A DNA stretch of 64,000 nt from Pseudomonas aylmerensis (GCF_001702265.1 NZ_MAUE01000001.1:1-64000); one strand, 5' to 3'; positions 1-8,981 are shown, counted from the first letter of the stretch. The notes: a model not told the origin generated them from the letters alone. A program made the numbers and translations.

Positions 1-13
1 CCATGCCTGCTGT

Positions 14-276
14 GCACGGCCGGACTATTCCAGCCACACCGCCAGACTCCAAGTCTCACACCGAGTAAAAATGTGGGAGCGGGCTTGCTCGCGAAAGCGG
101 TGGTTCAGTTGGAACAGCGTCGACTGACACACCGCTTTCGCGAGCAAGCCCGCTCCCACAGTGGGGATGCGTTGCCCATGGCTGGGTGCACGGCCCGACT
201 ATTCCAGCCACACCGCCACACACCAAGCCTCACACCGAACAAAAATGTGGGAGCGGGCTTGCCCGCGAAGGCTGCC
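14..276. repeat. Tandem duplication (period 174 bp) carrying REP elements
   Basis: The segment starting at 14 recurs at 188 with an offset of 174 bp. Both copies begin with a GCACGGCC-type motif, continue through ATTCCAGCCACACCGCC, and end in a REP core starting at 72 and 246. The copies differ at scattered positions, so the duplication is not very recent. No gene is seen in 1-343; short frames here run through the repeats and are not credible. Confidence 0.8.
72..160. repeat. REPIN: two inverted REP sequences
   Basis: A REP at 72-102 (core TGTGGGAGCGGGCTTGCTCG) is followed by its inverted copy at 130-160, separated by about 27 bp, giving the REP doublet called a REPIN. A third single REP of the same family begins at 246. 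This REP family is typical of the Pseudomonas fluorescens group and is mobilised in trans by RAYT transposases. It sits just downstream of the LysR gene that ends at 344. Confidence 0.85.
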
Positions 277-343
277 TGCCAGTCACTGAAAACATCCCCT
301 GAACCACCGCCCTCGCGCACAAACCCACCCCTACACTCGCTCT

Positions 344-1222
344 TCAGCGCTCCGCCTGTTGTGCCTGGTCCACCAGCCACTCCATCAGCGCTTCAAGCCT
401 GGCCGACGGGGCTGTCCCCGGCGGGTACACGAGGTAATAGCCCATCCCCGTCGGCACCCTCAGCTCAAACGGTGTCGCCAAGCGACCGGCCTTCAAATCC
501 TCGCCAATCAACGCGCTGTCGCCAATCGCCACGCCGGAGCCTTGTGACGCGACGGTCATCGCCAGGTCCAGGGTTTCAAAATGATGCCCCTGGGCCAGAT
601 TGCTCAGGCGCGTATTCGCAGCTTGCAGCCACAGCGCCCAATCGCGCTCATCGCGCGTGGGGTGCAGCAAGACCTGCTGCTGCAGGTCCGAAGGCGTGAG
701 CAAAGTACCGAGCAATCCCGGCGCGCACACGGGGGTGAGTTGTTCATCGAACAAATGCCGGGCCTCGGCCGACTGTTCGGCAATGGGCGCGTAGATCACC
801 GCCGCGTCGAAGGCCTCGCGACGGAAGTCGACGGTGTAGGCCACGGTGGTGGTGAGTTCCACCGGCACATCCGGACGCTCCCGTTGCCACTGCATCAGGC
901 GCGGCAACAGCCAGCGCATCACGCAGGTGGAGGCCTTGAGTTGCAGGGTCTCGCGCCGGCTGCCGATCTGCTCCACCGCCTCTGCGATCAAGCCGAACAC
1001 CTGCTGCGCGCGCAGCGACCATTCACGCCCTTCCTCGGTCAGGCTCAAGCCGCGGGCCTGGCGCTGGAACAAGGCATAGCCCAGGTGACTTTCAAGCCCG
1101 GCAATCTGCCGGCTCACCGCGCCCTGGGTGATGTGCAGCTGCTCGGCCGCGCGGGTGAAGTTGCAGCACTGGGCCGTGACCCAGAAGGTGTGCAGCGCAG
1201 GCAGGGGCGGAAGGCGTTTCAT
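344..1222 (-). CDS. LysR-family transcriptional regulator (GcvA-like)
   Basis: Protein of 292 residues with the usual LysR layout: an N-terminal winged helix-turn-helix (FTRAAEQLHITQGAVSRQIA, about residues 19-38) and a C-terminal substrate-binding domain. The opening MKRLPPLPALHTF is typical of the GcvA/AmpR branch, which is why I start at the ATG at 1222 rather than the upstream ATG at 1249; neither has a good ribosome site. It is divergent from the decarboxylase/dehydrogenase pair beginning at 1334, with 111 bp between starts, so it most likely controls those genes. The inducer cannot be told from sequence. Confidence 0.9.
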   Translation of the reverse strand: MKRLPPLPALHTFWVTAQCCNFTRAAEQLHITQGAVSRQIAGLESHLGYALFQRQARGLSLTEEGREWSLRAQQVFGLIAEAVEQIGSRRETLQLKASTCVMRWLLPRLMQWQRERPDVPVELTTTVAYTVDFRREAFDAAVIYAPIAEQSAEARHLFDEQLTPVCAPGLLGTLLTPSDLQQQVLLHPTRDERDWALWLQAANTRLSNLAQGHHFETLDLAMTVASQGSGVAIGDSALIGEDLKAGRLATPFELRVPTGMGYYLVYPPGTAPSARLEALMEWLVDQAQQAER

Positions 1223-1333
1223 CGGGGCGCAGCCATGACGTGAGGACATGGCTAGTATGACTTTTTATCGATTGTTGCCGCTACGGGCCAGCCGGTCCAA
1301 TACCGCCTCGAATCAATAACAAGAGCGACATCT

Positions 1334-2959
1334 ATGGCGACCTGCGGCGAAGTATTGGTCAACCTCCTGGAAAGCTACGGCGTGGACCAGGTGTTCGGCA
1401 TCCCCGGCGTGCATACCGTGGAGCTGTATCGCGGCCTGGCACGGTCCAGCATCCGCCACGTCACCCCACGCCACGAACAGGGCGCCGGCTTCATGGCCGA
1501 CGGTTACGCGCGCACCAGCGGCAAGCCGGGCGTGTGTTTCATCATCACCGGCCCGGGCATGACCAATATCACCACGGCCATGGGCCAGGCCTACGCCGAC
1601 TCGATCCCGATGCTGGTGATTTCCAGCGTGCAATCGCGCAGCCAGTTGGGGGGCGGGCGCGGCAAGTTGCACGAGTTGCCGAACCAGGGCGCGATGATCG
1701 CCGGCGTGGCGGCCTTCTCGCACACACTGATGTCGGCGGCGGAGTTGCCCGGCGTCCTGGCGCGCGCGTTTGCGGTGTTCCAGGCCGGTCGGCCACGCCC
1801 GGTGCATATCGAGATCCCGCTGGATGTGCTGGTGGAAAACGCCGACGCATTGCTGGGCAGTGAGCCGGTCAGCGTGGCGCGTGCCGGTGCAGCGCCAGCG
1901 GCCGTCAAGCAGATGAGCCAGTTGCTCGCAGCGGCCAAGCGGCCGTTGATCCTCGCCGGCGGTGGCGCGATTGATGCGGCTCCCGAGTTGACGCGTCTGG
2001 CCGAATGGCTCGGCGCGCCAGTGGCCCTGACCATCAACGCCAAAGGCATGCTGCCCGCCGCCCACCCGTTGCTGATCGGCTCGACCCAGACCCTGGTCGC
2101 CACCCGCGCGCTGGTCGCCGAGGCCGACGTGGTGCTGGCGATTGGCACCGAGCTGGCTGAAACCGATTACGACGTGACCTTCGCCGGCGGCTTTGAAATT
2201 CCCGGTGCGCTGCTGCGCGTCGATATTGATCCGGACCAGACCGTGCGCAACTACCCGCCACAGGTGGCGCTGGTGGCCGACGCGCAGATCGCCGCCGAAG
2301 CCTTGCTGGCCGAACTGAGCCACCAGCCGTTACCCCACCGCGATCCACAGTGGGGGGCTGAACGCGTCGCCCGCCTGTGGGCAGACCTTGCGCCCACCTG
2401 GGACGCCGCCACCCGCGCGCAGACCCTGTTCCTCAACACGGTGCTGGAGGCCCTGCCCGGCGCCGTGCTGGTGGGCGACTCCACCCAGCCGGTGTACAGC
2501 GGCAACCTGACCCTGAACCTCGACCACCCGCGCCGCTGGTTCAATTCCTCCACCGGCTACGGCACCCTCGGCTACGCCCTCCCCGCTGCGATCGGCGCCT
2601 GGCTCGGGCGTGGCGACAGGCAGCCGGTGGTGTGCCTGATCGGCGACGGCGGGTTGCAATTCACCCTGCCGGAACTGGCCAGTGCGGTCGAGGCGCGTAC
2701 GCCCATCATCGTCCTGCTGTGGAATAACCAGGGCTACGAAGAGATCAAGAAATACATGCTCAACCGCGCCATCGAGCCTGTCGGTGTGGACATCTACACC
2801 CCGGACTTCATCGGCGTGGCCAAGGCGCTCGGCAGCGCGGCCGAAAGCGTGCACAGCCCCGACCTTTTACGCCGCGCCTTGCGCGTCGCCGCTGACCGCC
2901 AGGGGCCGACGCTGATTGAAATCGACCAGGGTCTTTGGATGAAGGAGGTAGCGCTATGA
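1334..2959 (+). CDS. aruI: ThDP-dependent decarboxylase, probable 5-guanidino-2-oxopentanoate decarboxylase
   Basis: A 541-residue acetolactate-synthase-fold enzyme. The N-terminal PYR domain holds the ThDP-activating glutamate in RHEQGAGFMADGYAR (Glu48). The C-terminal PP domain has the ThDP/Mg motif GDGGLQF at about residue 437 followed by WNNQGYEE. In Pseudomonas this type of stand-alone protein is AruI, which decarboxylates 2-ketoarginine to 4-guanidinobutyraldehyde in the arginine transaminase pathway. The next gene, an aldehyde dehydrogenase overlapping by ATGA, would oxidise that aldehyde, which supports the call. No ALS regulatory subunit gene is nearby. A different 2-oxo acid substrate remains possible. 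Confidence 0.75.
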   Translation: MATCGEVLVNLLESYGVDQVFGIPGVHTVELYRGLARSSIRHVTPRHEQGAGFMADGYARTSGKPGVCFIITGPGMTNITTAMGQAYADSIPMLVISSVQSRSQLGGGRGKLHELPNQGAMIAGVAAFSHTLMSAAELPGVLARAFAVFQAGRPRPVHIEIPLDVLVENADALLGSEPVSVARAGAAPAAVKQMSQLLAAAKRPLILAGGGAIDAAPELTRLAEWLGAPVALTINAKGMLPAAHPLLIGSTQTLVATRALVAEADVVLAIGTELAETDYDVTFAGGFEIPGALLRVDIDPDQTVRNYPPQVALVADAQIAAEALLAELSHQPLPHRDPQWGAERVARLWADLAPTWDAATRAQTLFLNTVLEALPGAVLVGDSTQPVYSGNLTLNLDHPRRWFNSSTGYGTLGYALPAAIGAWLGRGDRQPVVCLIGDGGLQFTLPELASAVEARTPIIVLLWNNQGYEEIKKYMLNRAIEPVGVDIYTPDFIGVAKALGSAAESVHSPDLLRRALRVAADRQGPTLIEIDQGLWMKEVAL

Positions 2960-4398
2960 GCGCAGTCGTGAACGGTGTGTATATCAACGGTGCGTGGCGA
3001 GCTGGCGAGACGGCGCTGGAGGTGATCAACCCGGCCACCGAAGCCACCCTCGCGCAGGTCAGCGTTGGCGATGCGAATGCCGTGACCGAGGCGGTCGATG
3101 CTGCCAGCGCGGCCTTTGTCGACTGGTCGAAAAGCACTGGCCGTGATCGCGGCGCGCTGCTGCGCAAGGTTGCCCAAGGGGTGAGCGAGCAGCGCGAACA
3201 GCTGATGCACGTGCAGTCGAGCAACAACGGCAAGCCGCTGTTTGAAGCGGGCATCGATGTGGATGACGTGATCGCCACCTTCGAGTATTACGCGGGTGTC
3301 TGCGACGCCATGGACGCCAGCCAGGACGCCTCGGTGGCGCTGCCCAGCGAAGATTTCAGCGCCCGCCTGCGCCGCGAACCGTGCGGCGTGGTGGGGCTGA
3401 TCGTGCCGTGGAATTTCCCCATGGTGACCACCGCCTGGAAACTCGCCCCGGCCCTCGCCGCCGGTTGCTGCGTGGTGCTCAAGCCCTCGGAGGTCACGCC
3501 GCTGGCGGAGCTGCAATTGGCGCGCATCATTGCCGAGGCCGGTTTTCCGGCGGGCGTCTTCAACCTGGTCTGCGGCACCGGGCTGACGGTGGGCGCTCCG
3601 CTGGCGGCGGACCGTCGCGTGGCGAAGATTTCCTTCACCGGCAGCAACGCCGTCGGGGTGCAGGTGATGCAACGCGCCGCCGAAACCATCAAGGGCGTGA
3701 GCCTGGAATTGGGCGGTAAATCATCGCTGCTGGTGCTCGCCGATGCCGACCTCGACCTGGCGGTGGAACTGGCGTGTGGCGGTGGTTTTTTCAACGCTGG
3801 GCAGATGTGTTCGGCCACCAGCCGTGTGCTGGTGGCGGACAGCCTGGCGGATGAATTCCTGCAGCGCTTGCAGGCACGGGCGGAGGCGATCCGCGTGGCG
3901 GACCCGTTTGCCGAAGACGTGGAAATGGGCGCGCTGATCAACCGCACGCAGTACCAGCGGGTGCTCGGGCATATCCAGCGAGGCATTGAGCAGGGGGCGC
4001 GCTTGTTGTGTGGTGGCGCGCGTCCGACGGACCTGCCCAACGGCTTTTTCATCCGCCCCACGGTGTTCACCGACGTGCCGCTGGACAGCGCCTTGTGGAA
4101 CGAAGAAATCTTCGGCCCGGTGCTGTGCGTACGCCGCTTTGCCAGCGAGGACGAAGCCATCGCGCTGGCCAACGCGAGTGACTTCGGCCTGGTCGCGAGC
4201 GTGGTCAGCCGCGATGCAGAAACGGCTGAGCGCGTGGCCAATGGGTTGCAGGCAGGCATGGTGTGGATCAACGCCCCGCAAGTGATCTTCCCGCAGACGG
4301 CGTGGGGCGGTTACAAGCAGAGCAGCATTGGCCGCGAGCTGGGGCCGTGGGGGCTGGCGGCGTTTCAGGAGATCAAGCACGTGATCAGATCGGTCTGA
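2956..4398 (+). CDS. NAD(P)-dependent aldehyde dehydrogenase
   Basis: A 480-residue aldehyde dehydrogenase of the betaine-aldehyde type. It shows the substrate/cofactor motif VPWNFPMVTTAWK, the general base Glu251 in SLELGGKSS and the nucleophile Cys285 in NAGQMCSATSRV; the spacing of 34 matches the family. I start at the ATG at 2956 because AAGGAGGT lies just upstream and the codon overlaps the decarboxylase stop (ATGA), which indicates translational coupling. By context it should oxidise the aldehyde made by the upstream enzyme, probably 4-guanidinobutyraldehyde to 4-guanidinobutyrate; substrate use in this family is broad. Confidence 0.88.
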   Translation: MSAVVNGVYINGAWRAGETALEVINPATEATLAQVSVGDANAVTEAVDAASAAFVDWSKSTGRDRGALLRKVAQGVSEQREQLMHVQSSNNGKPLFEAGIDVDDVIATFEYYAGVCDAMDASQDASVALPSEDFSARLRREPCGVVGLIVPWNFPMVTTAWKLAPALAAGCCVVLKPSEVTPLAELQLARIIAEAGFPAGVFNLVCGTGLTVGAPLAADRRVAKISFTGSNAVGVQVMQRAAETIKGVSLELGGKSSLLVLADADLDLAVELACGGGFFNAGQMCSATSRVLVADSLADEFLQRLQARAEAIRVADPFAEDVEMGALINRTQYQRVLGHIQRGIEQGARLLCGGARPTDLPNGFFIRPTVFTDVPLDSALWNEEIFGPVLCVRRFASEDEAIALANASDFGLVASVVSRDAETAERVANGLQAGMVWINAPQVIFPQTAWGGYKQSSIGRELGPWGLAAFQEIKHVIRSV

Positions 4399-4410
4399 TA
4401 CCGCGCCCCC

Positions 4411-4500
4411 TGCAGGCGCTGGCTTGCCGGCGATAGCACTCTTTCAGTTGCAGCAGGCTTGACTGATAGACCGCCATCGCCGGCCAGCCAGCTCCAGCAC
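4411..4500. repeat. REPIN-like inverted pair downstream of the dehydrogenase
   Basis: A GCTGGCTTGCCGGCGATAG core at about 4419-4437 is matched in inverse orientation by GCCATCGCCGGCCAGCCAGC at 4473-4492. This is a second REP family, different from the one at 72-276. It lies 12 bp past the stop codon at 4398 and could also act as a transcript-stabilising or terminating stem. Confidence 0.7.
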
Positions 4501-4614
4501 TTTGCCCGTGGTGCTGCAGTCATCTGGATTTTTTAGATAAGCCTAACGACTTTCTCATTTGCCCCCCTCCCCCGTACATGGCCTGATTCGCCCTTGTTCA
4601 TTCAAGGCCTGCCC

Positions 4615-5802
4615 ATGGAAAACGTTCACGCAAAACCCACCACCGCCGTCTGGCTGATGATCAGCGTGGTACTGGTGGCCCTCAACCTGCGCCCGTCGAT
4701 GGCCGCCGTTGGCCCGTTGCTGTCATCGATTCGCGGTGACGTGCCGTTGAGTTTCAGCAGTGCGGCTTTGCTGACCATGTTGCCGGTCATGGCCATGGGC
4801 CTGGCGATGTTCTTTGGCATGGGCCTGGCCAAGCGGGTGGGCGAGCACCGCAGCATTGTGCTGTCGCTGCTGGTGATTGGCCTGGCGACGCTGTCGCGAT
4901 TGTGGCTGGATTCGGCCTTGGAGTTGATCGTCAGCGCGGTTGCCGCCGGTGTCGGCATTGCGCTGATCCAGGCAGTGATGCCGGCGCTGATCAAGTCGCG
5001 CTTCAGCGATAACGTGTCGCTGTTCATGGGACTGTATGTGACCGCCATCATGGGCGGCGCGGCGCTGGCGGCTGCGTTCGCGCCGTTCGTGCAGGTGCAG
5101 ACCGGCAGCTGGCGCATCGGCCTGGCGATCTGGGCCGCGCTGGCCCTGCTCGCCCTGGTGTTCTGGTATGTCCAGCGCGCGGCAGTGCCGCCGATGCCCC
5201 AGTCCGGCACAGGCGCGCAGGAATCATTTTTCGGCAATCGGCGCGCCTGGCTGCTGGCGATCTTTTTCGGCCTCGGCACCGCGTCCTACACCTGCGTGCT
5301 GGCGTGGCTGGCGCCGTACTACGTGGAGCTGGGCTGGAGCGAACAGAACGCCGGGTTGCTGCTGGGGTTCCTGACCGCCATGGAAGTGGTATCCGGGCTG
5401 GTCACCCCGGCCATCGCCAACCGTCGCCAGGATAAACGCGGCGTGGTCGCGGTGCTGCTGGTGCTGATCATCCTGGGGTTCTGCGGCCTGATCCTCAGCC
5501 CTCATCATTTGAGCCTGCTGTGGCCATGCCTGCTGGGCCTGGGCATCGGCGGCCTGTTTCCGATGAGCCTGATCCTCTCGCTCGACCACCTGGACAACCC
5601 GCGCCGCGCCGGTGGCCTCACCGCCTTTGTGCAAGGCATCGGCTACCTGATCGCTGGCCTGTCGCCACTGATTGCCGGGATGATCCGCGACCAACTTGGC
5701 AGCTTTGAATGGGCCTGGTGGTCGCTCACCGCCGTGATCGTGGTGATGCTGGTGATCGTCACGCGCTTCAACCCACGGCATTACGCGCGGCATATCCGCT
5801 GA
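4615..5802 (+). CDS. MFS transporter, CynX/NimT family
   Basis: A 395-residue protein with about 12 hydrophobic segments. The N-terminal LNLRPSMAAVGPLL stretch after the first helix is the signature of the CynX/NimT (cyanate / 2-nitroimidazole) branch of the major facilitator superfamily. I use the ATG at 4615; a TTG at 4594 would only add a non-homologous leader. It stands alone between a REPIN and a LysR gene in the same orientation, so the LysR downstream is not clearly its regulator. Substrate unknown. A second member of the same family is at 50861-52069. Confidence 0.85.
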   Translation: MENVHAKPTTAVWLMISVVLVALNLRPSMAAVGPLLSSIRGDVPLSFSSAALLTMLPVMAMGLAMFFGMGLAKRVGEHRSIVLSLLVIGLATLSRLWLDSALELIVSAVAAGVGIALIQAVMPALIKSRFSDNVSLFMGLYVTAIMGGAALAAAFAPFVQVQTGSWRIGLAIWAALALLALVFWYVQRAAVPPMPQSGTGAQESFFGNRRAWLLAIFFGLGTASYTCVLAWLAPYYVELGWSEQNAGLLLGFLTAMEVVSGLVTPAIANRRQDKRGVVAVLLVLIILGFCGLILSPHHLSLLWPCLLGLGIGGLFPMSLILSLDHLDNPRRAGGLTAFVQGIGYLIAGLSPLIAGMIRDQLGSFEWAWWSLTAVIVVMLVIVTRFNPRHYARHIR

Positions 5803-5838
5803 GGTCGTATTGCCAAAAGTATTTGTCCCACTCAAAAC

Positions 5839-5865
5839 ATAGAAACGCCCTACAGCACTTTCTAT
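5839..5865. promoter_or_regulatory. Inverted repeat upstream of LysR gene, possible operator
   Basis: ATAGAAA and TTTCTAT form a perfect 7-bp dyad with a 13-bp spacer, 75 bp before the LysR start at 5940. LysR proteins usually bind dyads of this kind at their own promoter. Binding is inferred only. Confidence 0.4.
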
Positions 5866-5939
5866 TGGCACGTCCGTTCCGTTAAGCTTTTGCACGGTTT
5901 TGTACTGACTTCGGTGCACCGGGCTTACGGACGGAATGG

Positions 5940-6875
5940 ATGCTAAACAGTAACTTGCTCAGAAAGCTCGATATGCAGGACTTGATGGTGTTCATCGCCG
6001 TCTACGACCAGAGCAGCGTTACCGAGGTGTCAGAAACGCTGTTCGTCAGCCAGTCCACTGTCAGCTACAGCCTGAAGAAACTGCGCACCAGCTTCGAAGA
6101 TGAGCTTTTTATCAACACGCGGGCGGGTATGCGTCCTACGTACAAGGCCAGCACCATGTACGGCCATGTGCAGAAAATCCTCGAAAGCATCAACCTGTGC
6201 CACGCCGGTGGCCAGGCATTCGACCCCACCCAGAAGGCCGTGACCTTCAACGTCTGCGCGCCGGAATACTTCGAACAGCTGATCCTGCCGCGCCTGCTGA
6301 AGAACTTCGACCGCGCCGACCTGCCGGTGATCGTCAATGTGCAGAAGCTGGAAACCGATATTCCCGCCGACGACCTGCGCGAAGGCCGCCTCGACCTGGT
6401 GGTCTGCTTCGGCCCGCACTTTCACCGCGCCCACAAGGATTTCAAGACCCAGATGCTGCTGGAGGACGACCTGGTGTGCGTCTTCGACAAACGCGCGACG
6501 CCCCGCGAGCCGGCGCTCAGCCTGCAATCCTTCACGGCACGGCGCCACGTGTTCCCGACGCCGTGGACCTCCGACACCAACATGATCGATGGCTGGCTTT
6601 TGCGCCAGGCCCACAAGCGCCAAGTGGTCGCGCGGGCCAACAGCTACAGCGCCGCCCTGAAGATGATTGCCGGCACCGACTTCGTCGTCACCCTGCCGCG
6701 TCGCGTGCAGAAGCTGCTGGCACCGGCCACGCTGTATGGGCATTGCGAAGCGCCCAACGGCTTGCCGGGCTTCACCCTGGACATGCAGTGGAATGAAAGC
6801 AGTCACCAGGACAGCGCCAATACCTGGTTTCGGGAACAGGTGGTTAAGGTCTGCGCCGATCAGGGCTTGTTATAG
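5940..6875 (+). CDS. LysR-family transcriptional regulator
   Basis: A 311-residue protein with a LysR helix-turn-helix (SVTEVSETLFVSQSTVSYSL, about residues 25-44) followed by a substrate-binding domain. The serine-rich recognition helix and the LRKLDMQDLMVFIAV opening place it nearer the NodD/PcpR branch than the GcvA branch. The ATG at 5940 is preceded by a weak GGA. No divergent target is present: the exporter upstream points the same way and the tautomerase gene downstream is convergent. A dyad at 5839-5865 suggests autoregulation. Confidence 0.88.
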   Translation: MLNSNLLRKLDMQDLMVFIAVYDQSSVTEVSETLFVSQSTVSYSLKKLRTSFEDELFINTRAGMRPTYKASTMYGHVQKILESINLCHAGGQAFDPTQKAVTFNVCAPEYFEQLILPRLLKNFDRADLPVIVNVQKLETDIPADDLREGRLDLVVCFGPHFHRAHKDFKTQMLLEDDLVCVFDKRATPREPALSLQSFTARRHVFPTPWTSDTNMIDGWLLRQAHKRQVVARANSYSAALKMIAGTDFVVTLPRRVQKLLAPATLYGHCEAPNGLPGFTLDMQWNESSHQDSANTWFREQVVKVCADQGLL

Positions 6876-6890
6876 CGGCTGCTGGGAAGG

Positions 6891-7253
6891 TCAGCCGATC
6901 GCGGCTTTGCTGTAGGAATCGCGATCCATGTCGACCAACTGCACACTCAGTTGCACCTGCAGCCCTTCTGGCCAGTCGCCAAGATCCTGCAACGCCGCCA
7001 ACAGGCTCTGCGACAACTGCTGCTTGACCTGCGGTGAGCGCCCACTGAGCAACGACAGCTTCACCGCGATGAAACCGCGCGGGCCGAGGGAGGTGCCGAC
7101 CTGGAAACTCTCGACCTTCACCGCGCGGCTCTTGATATCGAACTCGGAAGCGAATTGCCCGGACACCATCAGCACATTGTTCAGCCGCAGCAAGGTTTTC
7201 TCGACGGCCAGGCCTGTGAGGTTGGCGGTGTATTCCAGGTGCAGGTGCGGCAT
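6891..7253 (-). CDS. 5-carboxymethyl-2-hydroxymuconate isomerase-family protein
   Basis: A 120-residue protein of the CHMI branch of the tautomerase superfamily. It begins MPHLHLEYTANL, so that Pro1 after methionine removal is available as the catalytic base, and it has the family length. The start is the ATG at 7253: GGAG lies six bases upstream, whereas the TTG four codons earlier would bury Pro1. In aromatic degradation the family ketonises 5-carboxymethyl-2-hydroxymuconate, but no homoprotocatechuate genes are in the window, so the actual substrate is open. It lies 79 bp upstream of, and co-directional with, the LysR gene ending at 7333. Confidence 0.8.
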   Translation of the reverse strand: MPHLHLEYTANLTGLAVEKTLLRLNNVLMVSGQFASEFDIKSRAVKVESFQVGTSLGPRGFIAVKLSLLSGRSPQVKQQLSQSLLAALQDLGDWPEGLQVQLSVQLVDMDRDSYSKAAIG

Positions 7254-7332
7254 GGGTTTCTCCAAGTTTGTTGTAGGAAGATTCGTAGATATAGCACGGG
7301 GCGCAACGCCCCAGGCATGAAAGCTGTGTCAG

Positions 7333-8256
7333 TCAGGTTTTACCCGCCAACCCTCGATCACTCATGAAGGCCTCCAACCGTGAACGCACCCAGCGCTCGG
7401 CCGGGTCGGTGTCGACGTGGCTGAGCCAGACCATGGACAAATCCAGGGTCGGCGTCTGGAACGGAAACGGCTCGCAGAACAGCTTGCCCGATACCGCCAT
7501 GGCTTCGGCGGTGTAGTCCGGCAGGCTGGCGATCAAGTCGGTGCCGGCAAGCAACGCCGGCAGCGCACTGTATTGCGGCACCGACAGCACCACATGGCGC
7601 TTGCGGCCGATTTCGGCCAGCCACTCATCGGCAAACCCGGACACGTTGGCGGTGTGCGACACCAGCACGTGGGGGCGTGAGCAATATTCATCGAGGGTCA
7701 GCGGCGTATCGCTGGTGTCCGCCCTGAGGATGCGCGGATGAATGTGGCGCAGCAGCTTGCGCTTGGCGTTCGCCGGCAGGCCACGGGTCTGGGTGATGCC
7801 GACGGTGATATCGCCCGAGGCCAGCAGGTCGGGAATCCGCCAATAGTCCACGTGCTGCACCACGAACACCACCTGCGGCGCTTCCTGGCGCAGGGCCCGC
7901 AACAGCGGCGGCAACAGGCCGAACTCGACATCGTCGGACAGGCCGATGCGAAAGGTCATGGTGCTGATGGACGGGTCGAAATCGTGGGTCAGGCTCAGTG
8001 CCGACGACAGGGAATCCAGGGCCGGCGACAGGTGCTGGATGATTTCCTCGGCCCGCGCGGTGGGCTCCATGCGGTGGCCGACGCGAATGAACAGCGGGTC
8101 GTTGAACAAGGTGCGCAAGCGGTTGAGTGCCGAACTGATGGTCGGCTGGCCGAGAAACAGCTTCTCGGCGACCCGGGTCACGTTGCGCTCGAGCATCAAA
8201 GCTTCGAACACCACCATCAGGTTGATGTCGGCCTTGCGTAATTCATTGCGATTCAT
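7333..8256 (-). CDS. LysR-family transcriptional regulator (NodD/PcpR-like)
   Basis: A 307-residue regulator beginning MNRNELRKADINLMVVFEAL, typical of the NodD/PcpR/LeuO-like branch. Its helix-turn-helix reads NVTRVAEKLFLGQPTISSAL and the effector domain follows. The ATG at 8256 is favoured over one seven codons upstream because family members start here. It faces away from the small membrane-protein gene at 8386, with 129 bp between starts, so a shared control region is possible. It may be transcribed upstream of the tautomerase gene as a two-gene unit. Confidence 0.9.
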   Translation of the reverse strand: MNRNELRKADINLMVVFEALMLERNVTRVAEKLFLGQPTISSALNRLRTLFNDPLFIRVGHRMEPTARAEEIIQHLSPALDSLSSALSLTHDFDPSISTMTFRIGLSDDVEFGLLPPLLRALRQEAPQVVFVVQHVDYWRIPDLLASGDITVGITQTRGLPANAKRKLLRHIHPRILRADTSDTPLTLDEYCSRPHVLVSHTANVSGFADEWLAEIGRKRHVVLSVPQYSALPALLAGTDLIASLPDYTAEAMAVSGKLFCEPFPFQTPTLDLSMVWLSHVDTDPAERWVRSRLEAFMSDRGLAGKT

Positions 8257-8385
8257 CGGCGCCTGCCCCTTCCCCAAGACAAGCCGCAGTTTAGAAAGCC
8301 CGGGGGGCTGCGTCTATGTGCGCACTGTTCATCGTAAGCCTTTGCGACTATAAATCAGCTCTTCAGGGTCGCTGGAGCATCTTCC

Positions 8386-8565
8386 GTGCTGGTCATTCTC
8401 GCCCTGGCCATTGTCGTGGCCGGGTTCTGTCTCTGGGCTATCCGGTTGATTGCCCACCCCACCGCCCGCACTTTGCTGCGGGTGTTTGTTGGCCTGTGCC
8501 TGGCGGCAGTGGTGGCGTTCCTGGTGCTGGCGTCGGGGTTTCCTATTTCTTTGCTGGTTTCATGA
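8386..8565 (+). CDS. Small two-helix membrane protein, function unknown
   Basis: A 59-residue frame starting at GTG 8386 with GGAG eight bases upstream (8374-8377). It encodes two hydrophobic stretches: a first helix beginning LVILALAIVVAGFCLW, a short basic turn (RLIAHPTARTLLR), then a second helix (VFVGLCLAAVVAFLVLA). The inside-positive loop suggests an N-out/C-out hairpin in the inner membrane. I do not recognise the family. It occupies the space between a divergent LysR gene and a convergent 47-residue gene, and codon use looks native to the GC-rich chromosome. Confidence 0.6.
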   Translation: MLVILALAIVVAGFCLWAIRLIAHPTARTLLRVFVGLCLAAVVAFLVLASGFPISLLVS

Positions 8566-8641
8566 CCCCCTGCCCCTGACGCGAGCGCCGCGCTGCCAGC
8601 GCGGCGAACACCCGCACATTTGCACCGCGTTTAACCTGATA

Positions 8642-8785
8642 TCAAGGCTTCAGCGGACGCTCCTGGTCGCGCTCGGACAGTTCTGTCCCATCATCGGGAT
8701 GCTTCCAGGTCTGCGGTTTTTCTTCTTCCCGCCGCCGGGGTTGCTCATGCTCCGGCTCATCGCGGCGCTTATGTTCGTCAGCCAT
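8642..8785 (-). CDS. Small, highly charged protein (47 residues), function unknown
   Basis: Starts at ATG 8785 with a strong GGAGGT six bases upstream and ends at 8642. The product is almost entirely charged and hydrophilic: it opens MADEHKRRDEPEHEQPRRRE and ends QERPLKP, with no hydrophobic core, so it is probably disordered. Short proteins of this composition are common in Pseudomonas genomes and lack a known role. The strong ribosome site is the main support. Other frames over the same bases (for example 8650-8898 minus) have no such site and are rejected. Confidence 0.65.
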   Translation of the reverse strand: MADEHKRRDEPEHEQPRRREEEKPQTWKHPDDGTELSERDQERPLKP

Positions 8786-8858
8786 TGCCACCTCCATCGA
8801 TAAGAATTGGTCACACCTTCAAGCATAGAGCAGGGCTGGAATTTCGACGGACACTCGG

Positions 8859-8881
8859 ATTGATAGCCAATGCACATCAAT
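8859..8881. promoter_or_regulatory. LysR-type operator dyad before the carrier/isomerase operon
   Basis: ATTGAT, an 11-bp spacer and ATCAAT form a perfect interrupted dyad of the T-N11-A form that LysR proteins recognise. It lies 100 bp before the start of the carrier gene at 8982. The likely binder is the LysR encoded at 11036-11938, at the far end of the same locus. Confidence 0.5.
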
Positions 8882-8981
8882 CTATCCAAATTTGTCACTT
8901 ATCATTTCTAAATGTGTCAGCCACTATTCTAGGTCTTAAGCGAAACAAGCACTTTAAAAAGAACGCTGGAGACACAAAACC

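Noticed and set aside
1313..2323. A 336-codon minus-strand frame
   Set aside because: Antisense to the ThDP decarboxylase, no ribosome site, composition of a shadow frame.
5866..5883. Sigma54-like TTGGCACG-N3-GTTCC before the LysR at 5940
   Set aside because: The essential GC at -12 is CC here, and no enhancer-binding protein gene is near.
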